From an uncultured Burkholderiales bacterium (GTDB lineage Bacteria; Pseudomonadota; Gammaproteobacteria; Burkholderiales; Burkholderiaceae_F), in NCBI GenBank assembly GCA_903871435.1, contig CAIQGU010000030.1, positions 1-6,186 on the forward strand: DNA of 6,186 nt, read 5' to 3'. Within the stretch, counting starts at the first letter, position 1; each line of letters opens with the position of its first letter. The notes below the pieces were generated by a model. That model was not told where the DNA came from. It saw only the letters and a list, made by a program, of their open reading frames with translations, and did no database searches. The position numbers and the translations under genes were made by a program. Of this stretch, positions 1 to 6,186 are shown in pieces.

Positions 1-191
1 CACCCCAACCGCTAGACCCGCAGTGCCTGACCATAAAGGGCTCCGGTGATGGATGAGCAACGGTGGCACGGAAACGGCGACGCGCGCAGTGCGCGGCGGC
101 GTGCCGGCGGACGGGTCAACCGGCCTCGCAGCGGGCCTGGCTTATTTCCGGCAACTTCCTGGCGCGTCCAGACACCCATGGGTCTGCGTTG
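1..191. other. Unassigned region upstream of bchO
   Basis: I cannot assign a gene here. All three plus-strand frames close by position 56, and none of the short tails before those stops resembles the end of BchD, the usual upstream neighbour of bchO. One small plus-strand frame, ATG 49 to TGA 190-192 (47 residues, very Arg- and Gly-rich, no recognisable domain), is preceded by AAAGGG at 35-40 with 8 bases to the ATG. Its stop overlaps ATG 192 in the bchO frame as TGATG, so it could be a leader peptide or simply chance. The bchO frame itself is open from position 57 and keeps fairly high G/C at third codon positions from GTG 63 onward, so part of this stretch may encode a longer BchO N-terminus. 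No promoter, PpsR site, RNA gene or repeat could be supported. Confidence 0.4.
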
Positions 192-1226
192 ATGATGGCC
201 CAGGGCACCGCGCAGCAACTGGCCTCCACGCTGACGCCGTCCGTGTCGGCCCTGTCTGCGCAGGGTCTTGCGACGCCGGCTAGCGGCCTGACGCCGCTGG
301 CGACGGGCATTGTGCGCAGTGGTGAGCGCGGCGCTGAGCGCGCCGATGCGCCCGCGGGCAGCTATTTTCATAGTGGGGCGATACGCTGGCATGTGCAGGC
401 CCGTGGTCAGGGACCGCGCCTGCTGCTGCTCCACGGCACGGGATCAGCCAGCAGCTCGTGGAACCGGCTGTCGGCGGTTCTGGGAGCAAACTTCGAGATA
501 CTCGCGCCCGATCTGCCCGGCCACGGGCTCTCCGGGGACATGCCCAGGGGCTACTCGGGACTCGATGCCTACGCGGCTGCGGTCGCCGAACTGGTGACCG
601 ACATGGGCGCATGGCCCGACATCATCGTGGGCCATTCGGCCGGCGCTGCCATCGCGGCGCGCATCGCCCTGCACCCGGATGCAGCGCGCGTGGCCGTGCT
701 GAGCATCAACGGCGCGTTGCGCCCGCTGCACGGCTGGACCGCGGCCACCTACGTGCCGCTGGCAAAGTTGCTCGGTCTCAACCCGCTGGTGCCAAGTTTC
801 GTGGCCTCGCTCGTAAGAGCCGACACCCGCTCGGTCCGCCGCCTGCTCGACGCCACCGGGTCACGCATCGATGCCGGCATGGTGGCGCAATACGAGCAGC
901 TGATGCGCAACCCCGGCCATATTGCCGGCACCCTGCGCATGCTGGCCCATTGGGACCTGCGCTCCTTGCTGCCGCAACTGCCGCGGCTGGGGCCGCGGCT
1001 CACACTGGTGGCCGGTGGCGCCGACCGCACCATCGCGCCGCAGGACGCCGACTGGGTTCAGGCGCGCGTGCCAGGCAGCACGCGGATCAGCCTGCCGGCA
1101 CTGGGCCATCTGGCGCGCGAGGAAGCCCCGCTGGACATCGCCCGCATCGTGATTGCGGTGGCCCGCGATCGTGGTCTGCTCGATGATGCGCCGCTGGCCG
1201 CGGCGACTCCGGAGCAATGCGCATGA
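192..1226 (+). CDS. bchO: Mg-chelatase-associated alpha/beta hydrolase BchO
   Basis: BchO is an alpha/beta-hydrolase-fold protein found with the BchI/BchD/BchH magnesium chelatase, which inserts Mg into protoporphyrin IX. It is genetically tied to bacteriochlorophyll synthesis, but its reaction is not well defined. Counting from GTG 312, the frame shows the family opening IRWHVQ, an oxyanion-type LLLLHGTG (H41-G44), the nucleophile elbow GHSAG (Ser109), an acid in GGADRTIAP (Asp238) and the catalytic His in LGHLAREE (His266), so the triad looks intact. The end is firm: TGA 1224-1226 overlaps the dxs start as ATGA. The start is not. ATG 192 gives 344 residues and forms a TGATG overlap with a small upstream frame. 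GTG 312 gives 304 residues, closest to the usual BchO length and N-terminus, but lacks a clear ribosome-binding site. GTG 63 gives 387. Residues before about position 345 match nothing I know. The bchI/bchD genes that often precede bchO are not visible. Confidence 0.88.
   Translation: MMAQGTAQQLASTLTPSVSALSAQGLATPASGLTPLATGIVRSGERGAERADAPAGSYFHSGAIRWHVQARGQGPRLLLLHGTGSASSSWNRLSAVLGANFEILAPDLPGHGLSGDMPRGYSGLDAYAAAVAELVTDMGAWPDIIVGHSAGAAIAARIALHPDAARVAVLSINGALRPLHGWTAATYVPLAKLLGLNPLVPSFVASLVRADTRSVRRLLDATGSRIDAGMVAQYEQLMRNPGHIAGTLRMLAHWDLRSLLPQLPRLGPRLTLVAGGADRTIAPQDADWVQARVPGSTRISLPALGHLAREEAPLDIARIVIAVARDRGLLDDAPLAAATPEQCA
1211..1214 (+). promoter_or_regulatory. Ribosome-binding site deciding the dxs start
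   Basis: GGAG lies 8 bases before ATG 1223 but only 2 bases before the in-frame ATG 1217. The spacing favours ATG 1223, which also makes an ATGA overlap with the bchO stop. The site is inside the bchO coding sequence, as expected for translational coupling. Confidence 0.6.
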
Positions 1227-3154
1227 GCCGGCGTCTGCTGCGCTCGATCGACGAGCCCGCGGACCTGCGCCGCCTCGCTCCGGGGCAGTTGCGGGAACTG
1301 GCCACCGAGGTGCGGGAGTTCCTGCTCAGCTCGATAAGCCGCACCGGCGGCCACCTGGCCGCCAACCTGGGCTCGGTGGAACTGAGCATTGCCCTGCATT
1401 ACGTCTTCGATACGCCGCATGACCGTATCGTGTGGGACGTGGGTCACCAGGCTTACACGCACAAGATCATCACCGGCCGGCGCCGTGCCATGACCAATAT
1501 GCGGCAGTTTGGCGGCATATCCGGATTTCCCCGCCGCGAGGAATCACCCTACGATGCCTTTGGCACCGCCCATGCCAGCACCGCCATCAGCGCGGCCCTG
1601 GGCATGGCCGTCGGGGCGCGCAAGGCGGGCAAGCGCCGCCACGTGGTGGCGGTTGTCGGCGACGGCTCCCTGTCGGCGGGCATGGCCTATGAGGCCATGA
1701 ACAACGCCGCGCAGGCTGGGGTCGATCTGCTGGTGGTGCTCAACGACAACGGCATGTCCATTTCGCCTGGCGTCGGCGCCGTGCACCGGCATCTGGGCAA
1801 GCTGCGCGCACCGCGCCCGCAGCGCCCGCAGCGTCCGGGCCTGAGTGGCGTGGTGAGCCGGACGATCAGCCGGACCGTGGGCCGCGGTCTGGATCGGCTG
1901 GCGCCGCTGCGCCGCATGCGCGAGGCGCGGCGCGCGGCCCGGGCGGCCACTCCCAATCTGTTCAAGCACCTGGGGTTCAACTACTCCGGCCCGGTCGATG
2001 GCCATGACCTGCCCGCGCTGCTCACGGCCCTGCGTACGGCGGGCGAGCTGTCGGGGCCGCAACTGCTGCATGTGCGCACGGTCAAGGGCCGCGGCTACGC
2101 CCGCGCGGAGAACGACCCCACCCAGTACCACGGCGTTGGCCGCTTCGACCCGGCACAGGGCATAGCGCCCGCTGCCGCGCCCAAGCGCCCCACGTACACG
2201 CAGATCTTCGGCGAATGGCTGTGCGACATGGCGGCCTGCGACGAGCGCATCGTGGCCATTACGCCCGCCATGCGCGAAGGCTCGGGCATGGTCGATTTCG
2301 CGCAGCGGCATCCCGGGCGCTATTTCGACGTGGGCATCGCCGAGCAGCACGCCGTGACCTTTGCCGCGGGCCTGGCGTGCGAAGGGCGCAAGCCGGTGGT
2401 GGCGATCTATTCCACCTTCCTGCAGCGCGCCTACGATCAGCTCATCCACGACGTGCAGCTGCAGAACCTGCCCGTGCTCTTTGCCATCGACCGCGGCGGG
2501 CTGGCGGGCCCCGACGGGCCCACGCACCATGGCGCCTTCGACCTGAGCTACCTGCGCTGCATACCCAACCTCACCGTGATGGTGCCCTCCGATGAGAACG
2601 AGTGCCGGCGCATGCTCTACACCGGCATCATGCTCGATGCGCCCAGCGCAGTGCGCTACCCGCGCAGTGCCGGCGCGGGCGTCGAGGTGGAAAAGCCCAT
2701 GCACATGATGCGCGTGGGCAAGGCGCAGATCCGCCGCGAGGGCAGGGGAGTGGCCATCCTGGCTTTTGGCCCGCTGCTCCACGAGGCCTTGGCTGCTGCC
2801 GAGACGCTGGATGCAACCGTGGTCGACATGCGTTTTCTCAAGCCGCTTGACGAGACGCTTATCGTCCAGATGGCGCGTACCCACGAGCTGCTCGTAACCA
2901 TCGAGGACAATACCGTGCAGGGCGGCGCGGGCAGCGCGGTGGCCGAGGTCATCGCCGCGGCGGACCTGGCCGTGCGCATGCTGCATCTGGGACTGCCCGA
3001 CCGGTTCATCGAGCACGGCGAACAAGCGCAGCTCTTTGCCGCGCTGGGCCTGACCCGCGAGGGTATTGTCGCGGCCATCAACAAGCGCGACCGGCCGCTG
3101 GCAATGCGCGCGCTGCCGGTGAGCTATCTGCCGGAAACATCGGCTTTGCATTGA
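1223..3154 (+). CDS. dxs: 1-deoxy-D-xylulose-5-phosphate synthase
   Basis: This thiamine-diphosphate enzyme condenses pyruvate with glyceraldehyde 3-phosphate to 1-deoxy-D-xylulose 5-phosphate, the first step of the MEP isoprenoid pathway, in the cytosol. The product is 643 residues from ATG 1223, near the usual 620-640, and similarity to E. coli Dxs runs from end to end. Visible landmarks (E. coli equivalents in brackets) are SRTGGH with His44 (His49), GHQAYTHK with His75 (His80), GDGS with Asp147 (Asp152) and LNDN with Asn176 (Asn181) as Mg/ThDP ligands, IAEQHAVTF with Glu374 (Glu370), and THHGAFD with His435 (His431). The C-terminal transketolase domain is complete. Oddities: the usual GHSST reads AHAST around His116, DRAG reads DRGG, and the flexible loop after residue 195 is Pro/Arg-rich with a short RPQ repeat. 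The gene overlaps bchO by 4 bases and is followed 11 bases later by crtI, implying co-expression with the pigment genes. Whether a second dxs exists elsewhere cannot be told from this window. Confidence 0.96.
   Translation: MSRRLLRSIDEPADLRRLAPGQLRELATEVREFLLSSISRTGGHLAANLGSVELSIALHYVFDTPHDRIVWDVGHQAYTHKIITGRRRAMTNMRQFGGISGFPRREESPYDAFGTAHASTAISAALGMAVGARKAGKRRHVVAVVGDGSLSAGMAYEAMNNAAQAGVDLLVVLNDNGMSISPGVGAVHRHLGKLRAPRPQRPQRPGLSGVVSRTISRTVGRGLDRLAPLRRMREARRAARAATPNLFKHLGFNYSGPVDGHDLPALLTALRTAGELSGPQLLHVRTVKGRGYARAENDPTQYHGVGRFDPAQGIAPAAAPKRPTYTQIFGEWLCDMAACDERIVAITPAMREGSGMVDFAQRHPGRYFDVGIAEQHAVTFAAGLACEGRKPVVAIYSTFLQRAYDQLIHDVQLQNLPVLFAIDRGGLAGPDGPTHHGAFDLSYLRCIPNLTVMVPSDENECRRMLYTGIMLDAPSAVRYPRSAGAGVEVEKPMHMMRVGKAQIRREGRGVAILAFGPLLHEALAAAETLDATVVDMRFLKPLDETLIVQMARTHELLVTIEDNTVQGGAGSAVAEVIAAADLAVRMLHLGLPDRFIEHGEQAQLFAALGLTREGIVAAINKRDRPLAMRALPVSYLPETSALH
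1814..1837 (+). repeat. 9-base tandem repeat in the dxs loop
   Basis: CGCCCGCAG occurs at 1814-1822 and 1823-1831, followed by a degenerate CGTCCG. In frame it encodes Arg-Pro-Gln twice and then Arg-Pro-Gly, residues 198-206 of Dxs. The unit is a multiple of three, so gain or loss of copies would keep the frame. It falls in the region that is disordered or variable in Dxs structures as I recall them, so copy changes are probably tolerated. Confidence 0.7.
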
Positions 3155-3161
3155 GGCGGGA
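3153..3161 (+). promoter_or_regulatory. Purine-rich ribosome-binding site of crtI
   Basis: GAGGCGGGA overlaps the dxs TGA stop and sits a few bases before ATG 3166. It supports that ATG over the in-frame TTG 3151, which lies inside dxs with no purine stretch before it. Its position on the dxs stop suggests re-initiation by ribosomes leaving dxs. Confidence 0.5.
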
Positions 3162-3165
3162 TACG

Positions 3166-4716
3166 ATGTTCGATTCTGATTTCCAGGCGGCTGGCAGCAC
3201 GACCCCGGTGCGCGATGACCGCCCGCATGCGGTGGTCATCGGCAGCGGTTTCGGGGGACTGGCCGCGGCCGTGCGCCTGGGTGCGCGTGGCTACCGCGTA
3301 ACGGTCCTCGAGCGGCTCGACCAGGCCGGCGGCCGCGCGCGGGTACTGCATCGCGATGGCTACACCTTCGATGCGGGTCCCACCATCATCACGGCGCCGT
3401 TTCTCTTCGAGGAACTCTGGGCGCTGTGCGGGCGCCGGTTTGCCGACAGCGTCGAACTGCGCGCCCTGTCGCCGTTCTATCGCGTGCGCTTTGATGATGG
3501 CGTAACCTTTGACTGCAGCGGCGACCCCGATGAGATGCGCGAACGCGTGCGTGCCCTGGCTCCCGAAGACGTCGAGGGCTACGAAGCGTTCATGCGCCTG
3601 GCCGAACGCATTTGCGCGCTGGGCTTCGAGAAGCTTGGGCATGTGCCGTTCAGCCGCTTCACCGACATGCTCAAGGTAGCGCCGCAGATGGTGCTGCTGG
3701 GTAGCCATCGTTCCGTCCATGGCCTGGTGAGCAGCTATGTGCGCAATCCGCGATTGCGTTTCCTGCTCAGCTTTCATCCGCTCTTTGTCGGCGGTAATCC
3801 GTTCACGGTCACCTCTATCTACAGCCTGATCGCCTTTCTGGAACGGCGCTGGGGCGTGCATTTCGCCATGGGCGGCACGGGCCGGCTGGTCTCCGGCCTC
3901 GTCGAACTCATCCAGGGCCAGGGCAACCACGTGCGCCTGGGCGCCGAAGTCAGCTCGATCACCGTCGAAGGCGGCACGGCCACGGGCGTACGGCTGGCCA
4001 GCGGCGAGAACGTGCCGGCCGATATCGTCGTGTCCAATGCCGATGCCGGCTGGACCTACCGCCACCTGCTGCCGGCGCCCGCGCCGGCGCGGCGGCGTTG
4101 GAGCGCACGCCGCGCCCAGAATGCCCGCTATTCCATGGGACTCTTCGTCTGGTACTTTGGCACCAAGCGCAAGTACCCGGACGTTCCCCACCACACCATA
4201 CTGGTGGGGCCGCGCTACCGCGAGCTGCTGGCGGACATTTTCGATCGCAAGGTGCTGGCCGAAGACTTCAGCCTGTACCTGCACCGTCCCACCGCGACCG
4301 ATCCCTCTTTGGCTCCTGACGGTTGCGAGACCTTTTACGTGCTCTCGCCCGTGCCCAATCTCGATGGCAACGTCGACTGGAACACCATGGCTGAGCCGTA
4401 TCGCCAGCGCATTGCGCGTTTTCTCGAGCAGACCCTGCTGCCCGGTCTCGCGCAGGAGCTCACGGTCTCGGAAGTGGTCACACCGCTCAATTTCCGTGAT
4501 GACCTGCTCTCGCTCAAGGGCGCCGGCTTCAGCCTGGAGCCCGCCCTGACGCAGAGCGCATGGTTCCGTCCCCATAATCGCAGTGAAGATATTGCCGGCC
4601 TGTACCTGGTCGGCGCCGGCACCCATCCCGGACCCGGGGTGCCTGGCGTTCTGTCTTCCGCGCGGGTTCTCGATCTGGTGGTTCCCGATGCCAATACAAT
4701 CCGCCGCCGCTCCTGA
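3166..4716 (+). CDS. crtI: Phytoene desaturase CrtI
   Basis: CrtI is an FAD-dependent carotene desaturase that converts phytoene, in three or four desaturations, to neurosporene or lycopene, acting at the membrane surface. The product is 516 residues from ATG 3166, within the usual 490-520. The N-terminal dinucleotide-binding motif is clear: VVIGSGFGGLAAA with Gly26, Gly28 and Gly31, closed by Glu49 in VTVLE, then the GGRARV box. The middle has purple-bacterial CrtI wording such as SFHPLFVGGNPF and FAMGGTG. The C-terminal bacterial-desaturase signature is complete at about residues 479-499 (LYLVGAGTHPGPGVPGVLSS). No truncation or missing FAD residue is seen. It starts 11 bases after dxs and its last 29 bases overlap crtB. 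The number of desaturation steps, and hence spheroidene versus spirilloxanthin as end product, cannot be read from sequence. The related CrtD (methoxyneurosporene desaturase) is a less likely identity because crtB follows directly. Confidence 0.95.
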   Translation: MFDSDFQAAGSTTPVRDDRPHAVVIGSGFGGLAAAVRLGARGYRVTVLERLDQAGGRARVLHRDGYTFDAGPTIITAPFLFEELWALCGRRFADSVELRALSPFYRVRFDDGVTFDCSGDPDEMRERVRALAPEDVEGYEAFMRLAERICALGFEKLGHVPFSRFTDMLKVAPQMVLLGSHRSVHGLVSSYVRNPRLRFLLSFHPLFVGGNPFTVTSIYSLIAFLERRWGVHFAMGGTGRLVSGLVELIQGQGNHVRLGAEVSSITVEGGTATGVRLASGENVPADIVVSNADAGWTYRHLLPAPAPARRRWSARRAQNARYSMGLFVWYFGTKRKYPDVPHHTILVGPRYRELLADIFDRKVLAEDFSLYLHRPTATDPSLAPDGCETFYVLSPVPNLDGNVDWNTMAEPYRQRIARFLEQTLLPGLAQELTVSEVVTPLNFRDDLLSLKGAGFSLEPALTQSAWFRPHNRSEDIAGLYLVGAGTHPGPGVPGVLSSARVLDLVVPDANTIRRRS

Positions 4717-5800
4717 GTCGGAGCGTCTTCGCGCAGACCAGGATCTGCTCGCCTGCCAGCGTTCACTGGTCGACGGCTCGCGCAGTTTCCTGGCCGCTTC
4801 CCGCATCCTGCCGCGCCAGGTGGCCCGCGCCGCCTGCGCGCTCTATGCCTTCTGCCGCCTGGCCGATGACAGTGTCGACGGCATCAGCGAGGGCCATGGC
4901 GCCGGGGCCGCGCGCGAGGCACCGCGCGCGGACGCACTTGCCGACCTGCATGACCGGCTCGACCGCATCTATGCGGGTACGCCACGCGACGAAGCGGCCG
5001 ACCGCGCCTTTGCCGCCGTGGTCTCACGCTACCGCATTCCCCGGGCCTGGCCGGCTGCGCTGCTCGAGGGTTTTGAATGGGACGCCAGTGGACGGCAATA
5101 CGAGGACCTGTCGCAGGTGCGCGCCTACGCGGCCCGTGTCGCCGGATCCGTAGGCGCCATGATGGCGCGCGTGATGGGCGTGCAGTCACGCGCCGCGCTT
5201 GCGCGGGCCTGTGAGCTGGGCGTGGCCATGCAGCTGACCAATATTGCGCGCGATGTGGGCGAGGACGCACGCCTGGGACGCCTCTACCTGCCGCGCGCCT
5301 GGATGCGCACGGCCGGCATAGACCCGGATGCGTGGCTCGCGCAGCCGGCGTTCACGCCCGCCCTGGGCGCCGTGATCAATCGCCTGCTTGAGGAGGCGCG
5401 CCATCGCTACGAGGGTGGTGCAACCGGAATTGCCCAGCTGCCCCGCGGCTGCCGACCTGGCATACAGGCGGCTGCGCTGCTCTATGCCGATATCGGCCGA
5501 ACCGTCGAGGAGCGCGGTTTCGACTCCGTCACGGCGCGCGCGGTGGTGCGGCCCACGCGCAAGCTGCAGCTGCTCGCGCTGGCTTCGCTCGCCAGCCTGG
5601 CTTCAAGTTCGCAAAGTCAGGGCACGCCCCCCCACGAGATCGACTTCCTCGTCGATGCCTCGGGTCTGCCCTTGCACGCACCCGCGCCCCCAGCTTCGTC
5701 AGTGGACACCGTGCTGGCGATCTTCGAGAAGCTGGAACGCCGCGACCGCATGCCGATGGGCGGTTTTGAATCCGCTGGAGCGCAACGCCTGCAGGCGTAG
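4688..5800 (+). CDS. crtB: 15-cis-phytoene synthase CrtB
   Basis: CrtB joins two geranylgeranyl diphosphate molecules head to head, through prephytoene diphosphate, to phytoene, the first committed carotenoid step. From ATG 4688 the product is 370 residues. It has GSRSF (30-34), the first Asp-rich motif ADDSVD (Asp60, Asp61, Asp64) and the second, NIARDVGED (Asp189, Asp193), followed by GRLYLP; both bind Mg-diphosphate. The frame is open back to ATG 4583, but those residues are crtI shadow with no family match. ATG 4688 has GGTGG (4677-4681) six bases upstream. The start lies inside crtI, a 29-base overlap that suggests translational coupling and a matched supply of the two enzymes. The last 80 or so residues include a low-complexity Leu-Ala-Ser stretch and a Pro/Ala linker, then AIFEKLERRDRM, which resembles the C-terminal tail of other purple-bacterial CrtB proteins. 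A run of seven C at 5627-5633 lies in that linker, but the frame stays intact after it. Confidence 0.95.
   Translation: MPIQSAAAPESERLRADQDLLACQRSLVDGSRSFLAASRILPRQVARAACALYAFCRLADDSVDGISEGHGAGAAREAPRADALADLHDRLDRIYAGTPRDEAADRAFAAVVSRYRIPRAWPAALLEGFEWDASGRQYEDLSQVRAYAARVAGSVGAMMARVMGVQSRAALARACELGVAMQLTNIARDVGEDARLGRLYLPRAWMRTAGIDPDAWLAQPAFTPALGAVINRLLEEARHRYEGGATGIAQLPRGCRPGIQAAALLYADIGRTVEERGFDSVTARAVVRPTRKLQLLALASLASLASSSQSQGTPPHEIDFLVDASGLPLHAPAPPASSVDTVLAIFEKLERRDRMPMGGFESAGAQRLQA
5785..5798. repeat. 14-bp perfect palindrome at the crtB stop
   Basis: ACGCCTGCAGGCGT is its own reverse complement and runs into the crtB TAG stop (5798-5800). An alternative fold pairs GCAGGC (5791-5796) with GCCTGC (5801-5806) across a 4-base loop holding the stop codon. 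No U-run follows, so it is not a standard intrinsic terminator. It could shield the 3' end of the crtB message or be incidental in GC-rich DNA. Confidence 0.5.
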
Positions 5801-5832
5801 GCCTGCCCGCAGCACGCAAGGCGGTAAATAAC

Positions 5833-5854
5833 GGGGGTGGGGTTCGGGGAGGGG
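5833..5854 (+). other. G-quadruplex motif in the crtB-crtC spacer
   Basis: Four runs of G on the plus strand are spaced by very short loops: G5, T, G4, TTC, G4, A, G4. Loops of 1, 3 and 1 bases with at least four Gs per run match the canonical intramolecular quadruplex pattern, and short loops favour a stable parallel fold. It would form in the RNA read through from crtB, or in the coding strand of the DNA. It lies 33 bases after the crtB stop. A role in transcript ending or mRNA stability is inference. Confidence 0.65.
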
Positions 5855-5864
5855 CGCAGCCCCT
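5850..5864. terminator. GC hairpin, possible bidirectional transcript end
   Basis: AGGGGC (5850-5855) pairs with GCCCCT (5859-5864) around a 3-base GCA loop. No T-run follows on either strand, so this is not a classical intrinsic terminator. Its place between convergent genes is where a shared transcript end would be expected. The left arm uses the last G-run of the quadruplex motif, so the two structures would compete. Similar GGGGCGCAGCCCC hairpins are common in GC-rich proteobacterial spacers as I recall them. Confidence 0.3.
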
Positions 5865-5945
5865 ACCTGAAGCTTAACCTCCCGCCTTTCGGTCCAGTAG
5901 GCACATCACCAAACGCCCGAGCCGCCGTCCATCGAAGCCTTGGTT

Positions 5946-6186
5946 TCAATCAAGATTGATCCGGCTGCGCTGCCAGGGCAGGATATTGCGCGGCATGCGA
6001 AAGGGCAGCATGGCCTGGACCACGCGTGAGGCGAAGCGGTCCAGCGACAGCGACTCGTGCACAGCCAGCACGTTTTCTCCCTGCAGCGTTATTCCCAGCA
6101 GTGACCGCGCGTAGAACGGCCCGCCTTCGAGCCCGCGCACGATGCGCGGCTGCGTCCCTGGATCCACGGCAACCGAGCGGTTGATG
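5946..6186 (-). CDS. crtC: Carotenoid 1,2-hydratase CrtC, C-terminal part
   Basis: CrtC adds water across the 1,2 double bond of acyclic carotenes such as neurosporene or lycopene, the entry to methoxylated carotenoids of the spheroidene and spirilloxanthin series. Only the last 79 residues lie in the window; the gene runs off the right edge. The visible end carries wording I recognise from the CrtC C-terminus: GGPFYARSLL, then AVHESLSLDRFAS, then VQAMLPFRMPR, with a short tail ending at TGA 5948-5946. The GTG at 6167 is an internal Val codon, not a start, because the frame stays open to the edge. It converges on crtB, so it belongs to a different transcript from bchO-dxs-crtI-crtB, probably led by genes beyond the window. 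The assignment is from memory of the family, without an alignment. Confidence 0.85.
   Translation of the reverse strand, partial: INRSVAVDPGTQPRIVRGLEGGPFYARSLLGITLQGENVLAVHESLSLDRFASRVVQAMLPFRMPRNILPWQRSRINLD

Larger units (their letters stand above)
5801..5945. other. Spacer between convergent crtB and crtC
   Basis: This 145-base stretch separates the crtB stop from the crtC stop. I see no open frame with coding character, no RNA gene and no PpsR/CrtJ-like TGT-N12-ACA site. It holds a G-quadruplex motif and an overlapping hairpin, listed separately. Transcripts from both sides must end here or read into each other. A tspO-like gene, sometimes found near crtB and crtC in purple bacteria, is absent. 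Confidence 0.6.

Noticed and set aside
1..312. PpsR/CrtJ binding site upstream of bchO
   Set aside because: The TGT triplets I checked here (244, 253, 311) have no ACA at the required 12-base spacing.
12..434. Minus-strand open frame of 140 codons
   Set aside because: The product is Arg-rich with no recognisable motif and lies opposite the bchO frame, whose codon pattern and family match explain the stretch better from about 190 on.
1544..3151. Long minus-strand open frame opposite dxs (535 codons)
   Set aside because: It mirrors high-GC dxs codons and shows no family motif. The plus-strand Dxs match covers the same bases end to end.
3124..4806. Long minus-strand open frame opposite crtI (560 codons)
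   Set aside because: Same reason: a shadow of a fully recognised gene in GC-rich DNA.
5627..5633. Run of seven C in crtB as a phase-variation or frameshift site
   Set aside because: The frame after the run still encodes a CrtB-like tail (AIFEKLERRDRM), so it is intact here, and one short run alone does not show variability.
5946..5959. Inverted repeat TCAATC-AA-GATTGA as an FNR-type site
   Set aside because: The half-sites do not match TTGAT-N4-ATCAA, and it lies on the crtC stop codon at a gene end rather than at a promoter.

Overview
The window is part of a bacteriochlorophyll/carotenoid photosynthesis gene cluster from a GC-rich purple or aerobic anoxygenic phototrophic proteobacterium. 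Dxs aligns closely, from memory, with the E. coli enzyme along its whole length. CrtI and CrtB carry wording typical of purple bacteria, and a CrtC end is present. A beta- or gammaproteobacterium is therefore most likely, but the lineage is inferred from remembered sequences only.

Layout: positions 1-191 hold no gene I can recognise, although a short open frame (49-192) has a reasonable ribosome-binding site and ends on a TGATG overlap with a possible bchO start. Four plus-strand genes then run head to tail: bchO (Mg-chelatase-associated alpha/beta hydrolase, ending at 1226), dxs (1223-3154), crtI (3166-4716) and crtB (4688-5800). The junctions are an ATGA overlap, an 11-bp gap and a 29-bp overlap, so this is almost certainly one translationally coupled transcript. 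After a 145-bp spacer comes the 3' end of crtC on the minus strand, converging on crtB and cut by the right edge. The spacer holds a strong G-quadruplex motif overlapping a short GC hairpin, and a 14-bp palindrome lies over the crtB stop codon.

How the genes work together: Dxs makes 1-deoxy-D-xylulose 5-phosphate, the first intermediate of the MEP route to isoprenoid precursors. Geranylgeranyl diphosphate from that route feeds CrtB (phytoene synthase), CrtI (phytoene desaturase) and CrtC (1,2-hydratase), giving acyclic carotenoids of the spheroidene or spirilloxanthin type. It also feeds the esterifying tail of bacteriochlorophyll, while BchO supports magnesium insertion at the first committed bacteriochlorophyll step. 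The dxs gene thus sits between the two pigment branches that use its product.

All recognised genes belong to known families, and I see no undescribed system. The points worth a second look are dxs inside the pigment operon and its small active-site-region differences, the uncertain 5' end of bchO, and the G-quadruplex between the convergent carotenoid genes. No PpsR/CrtJ-type site (TGT-N12-ACA) was found in the two non-coding stretches I checked (1-312 and 5801-5945).
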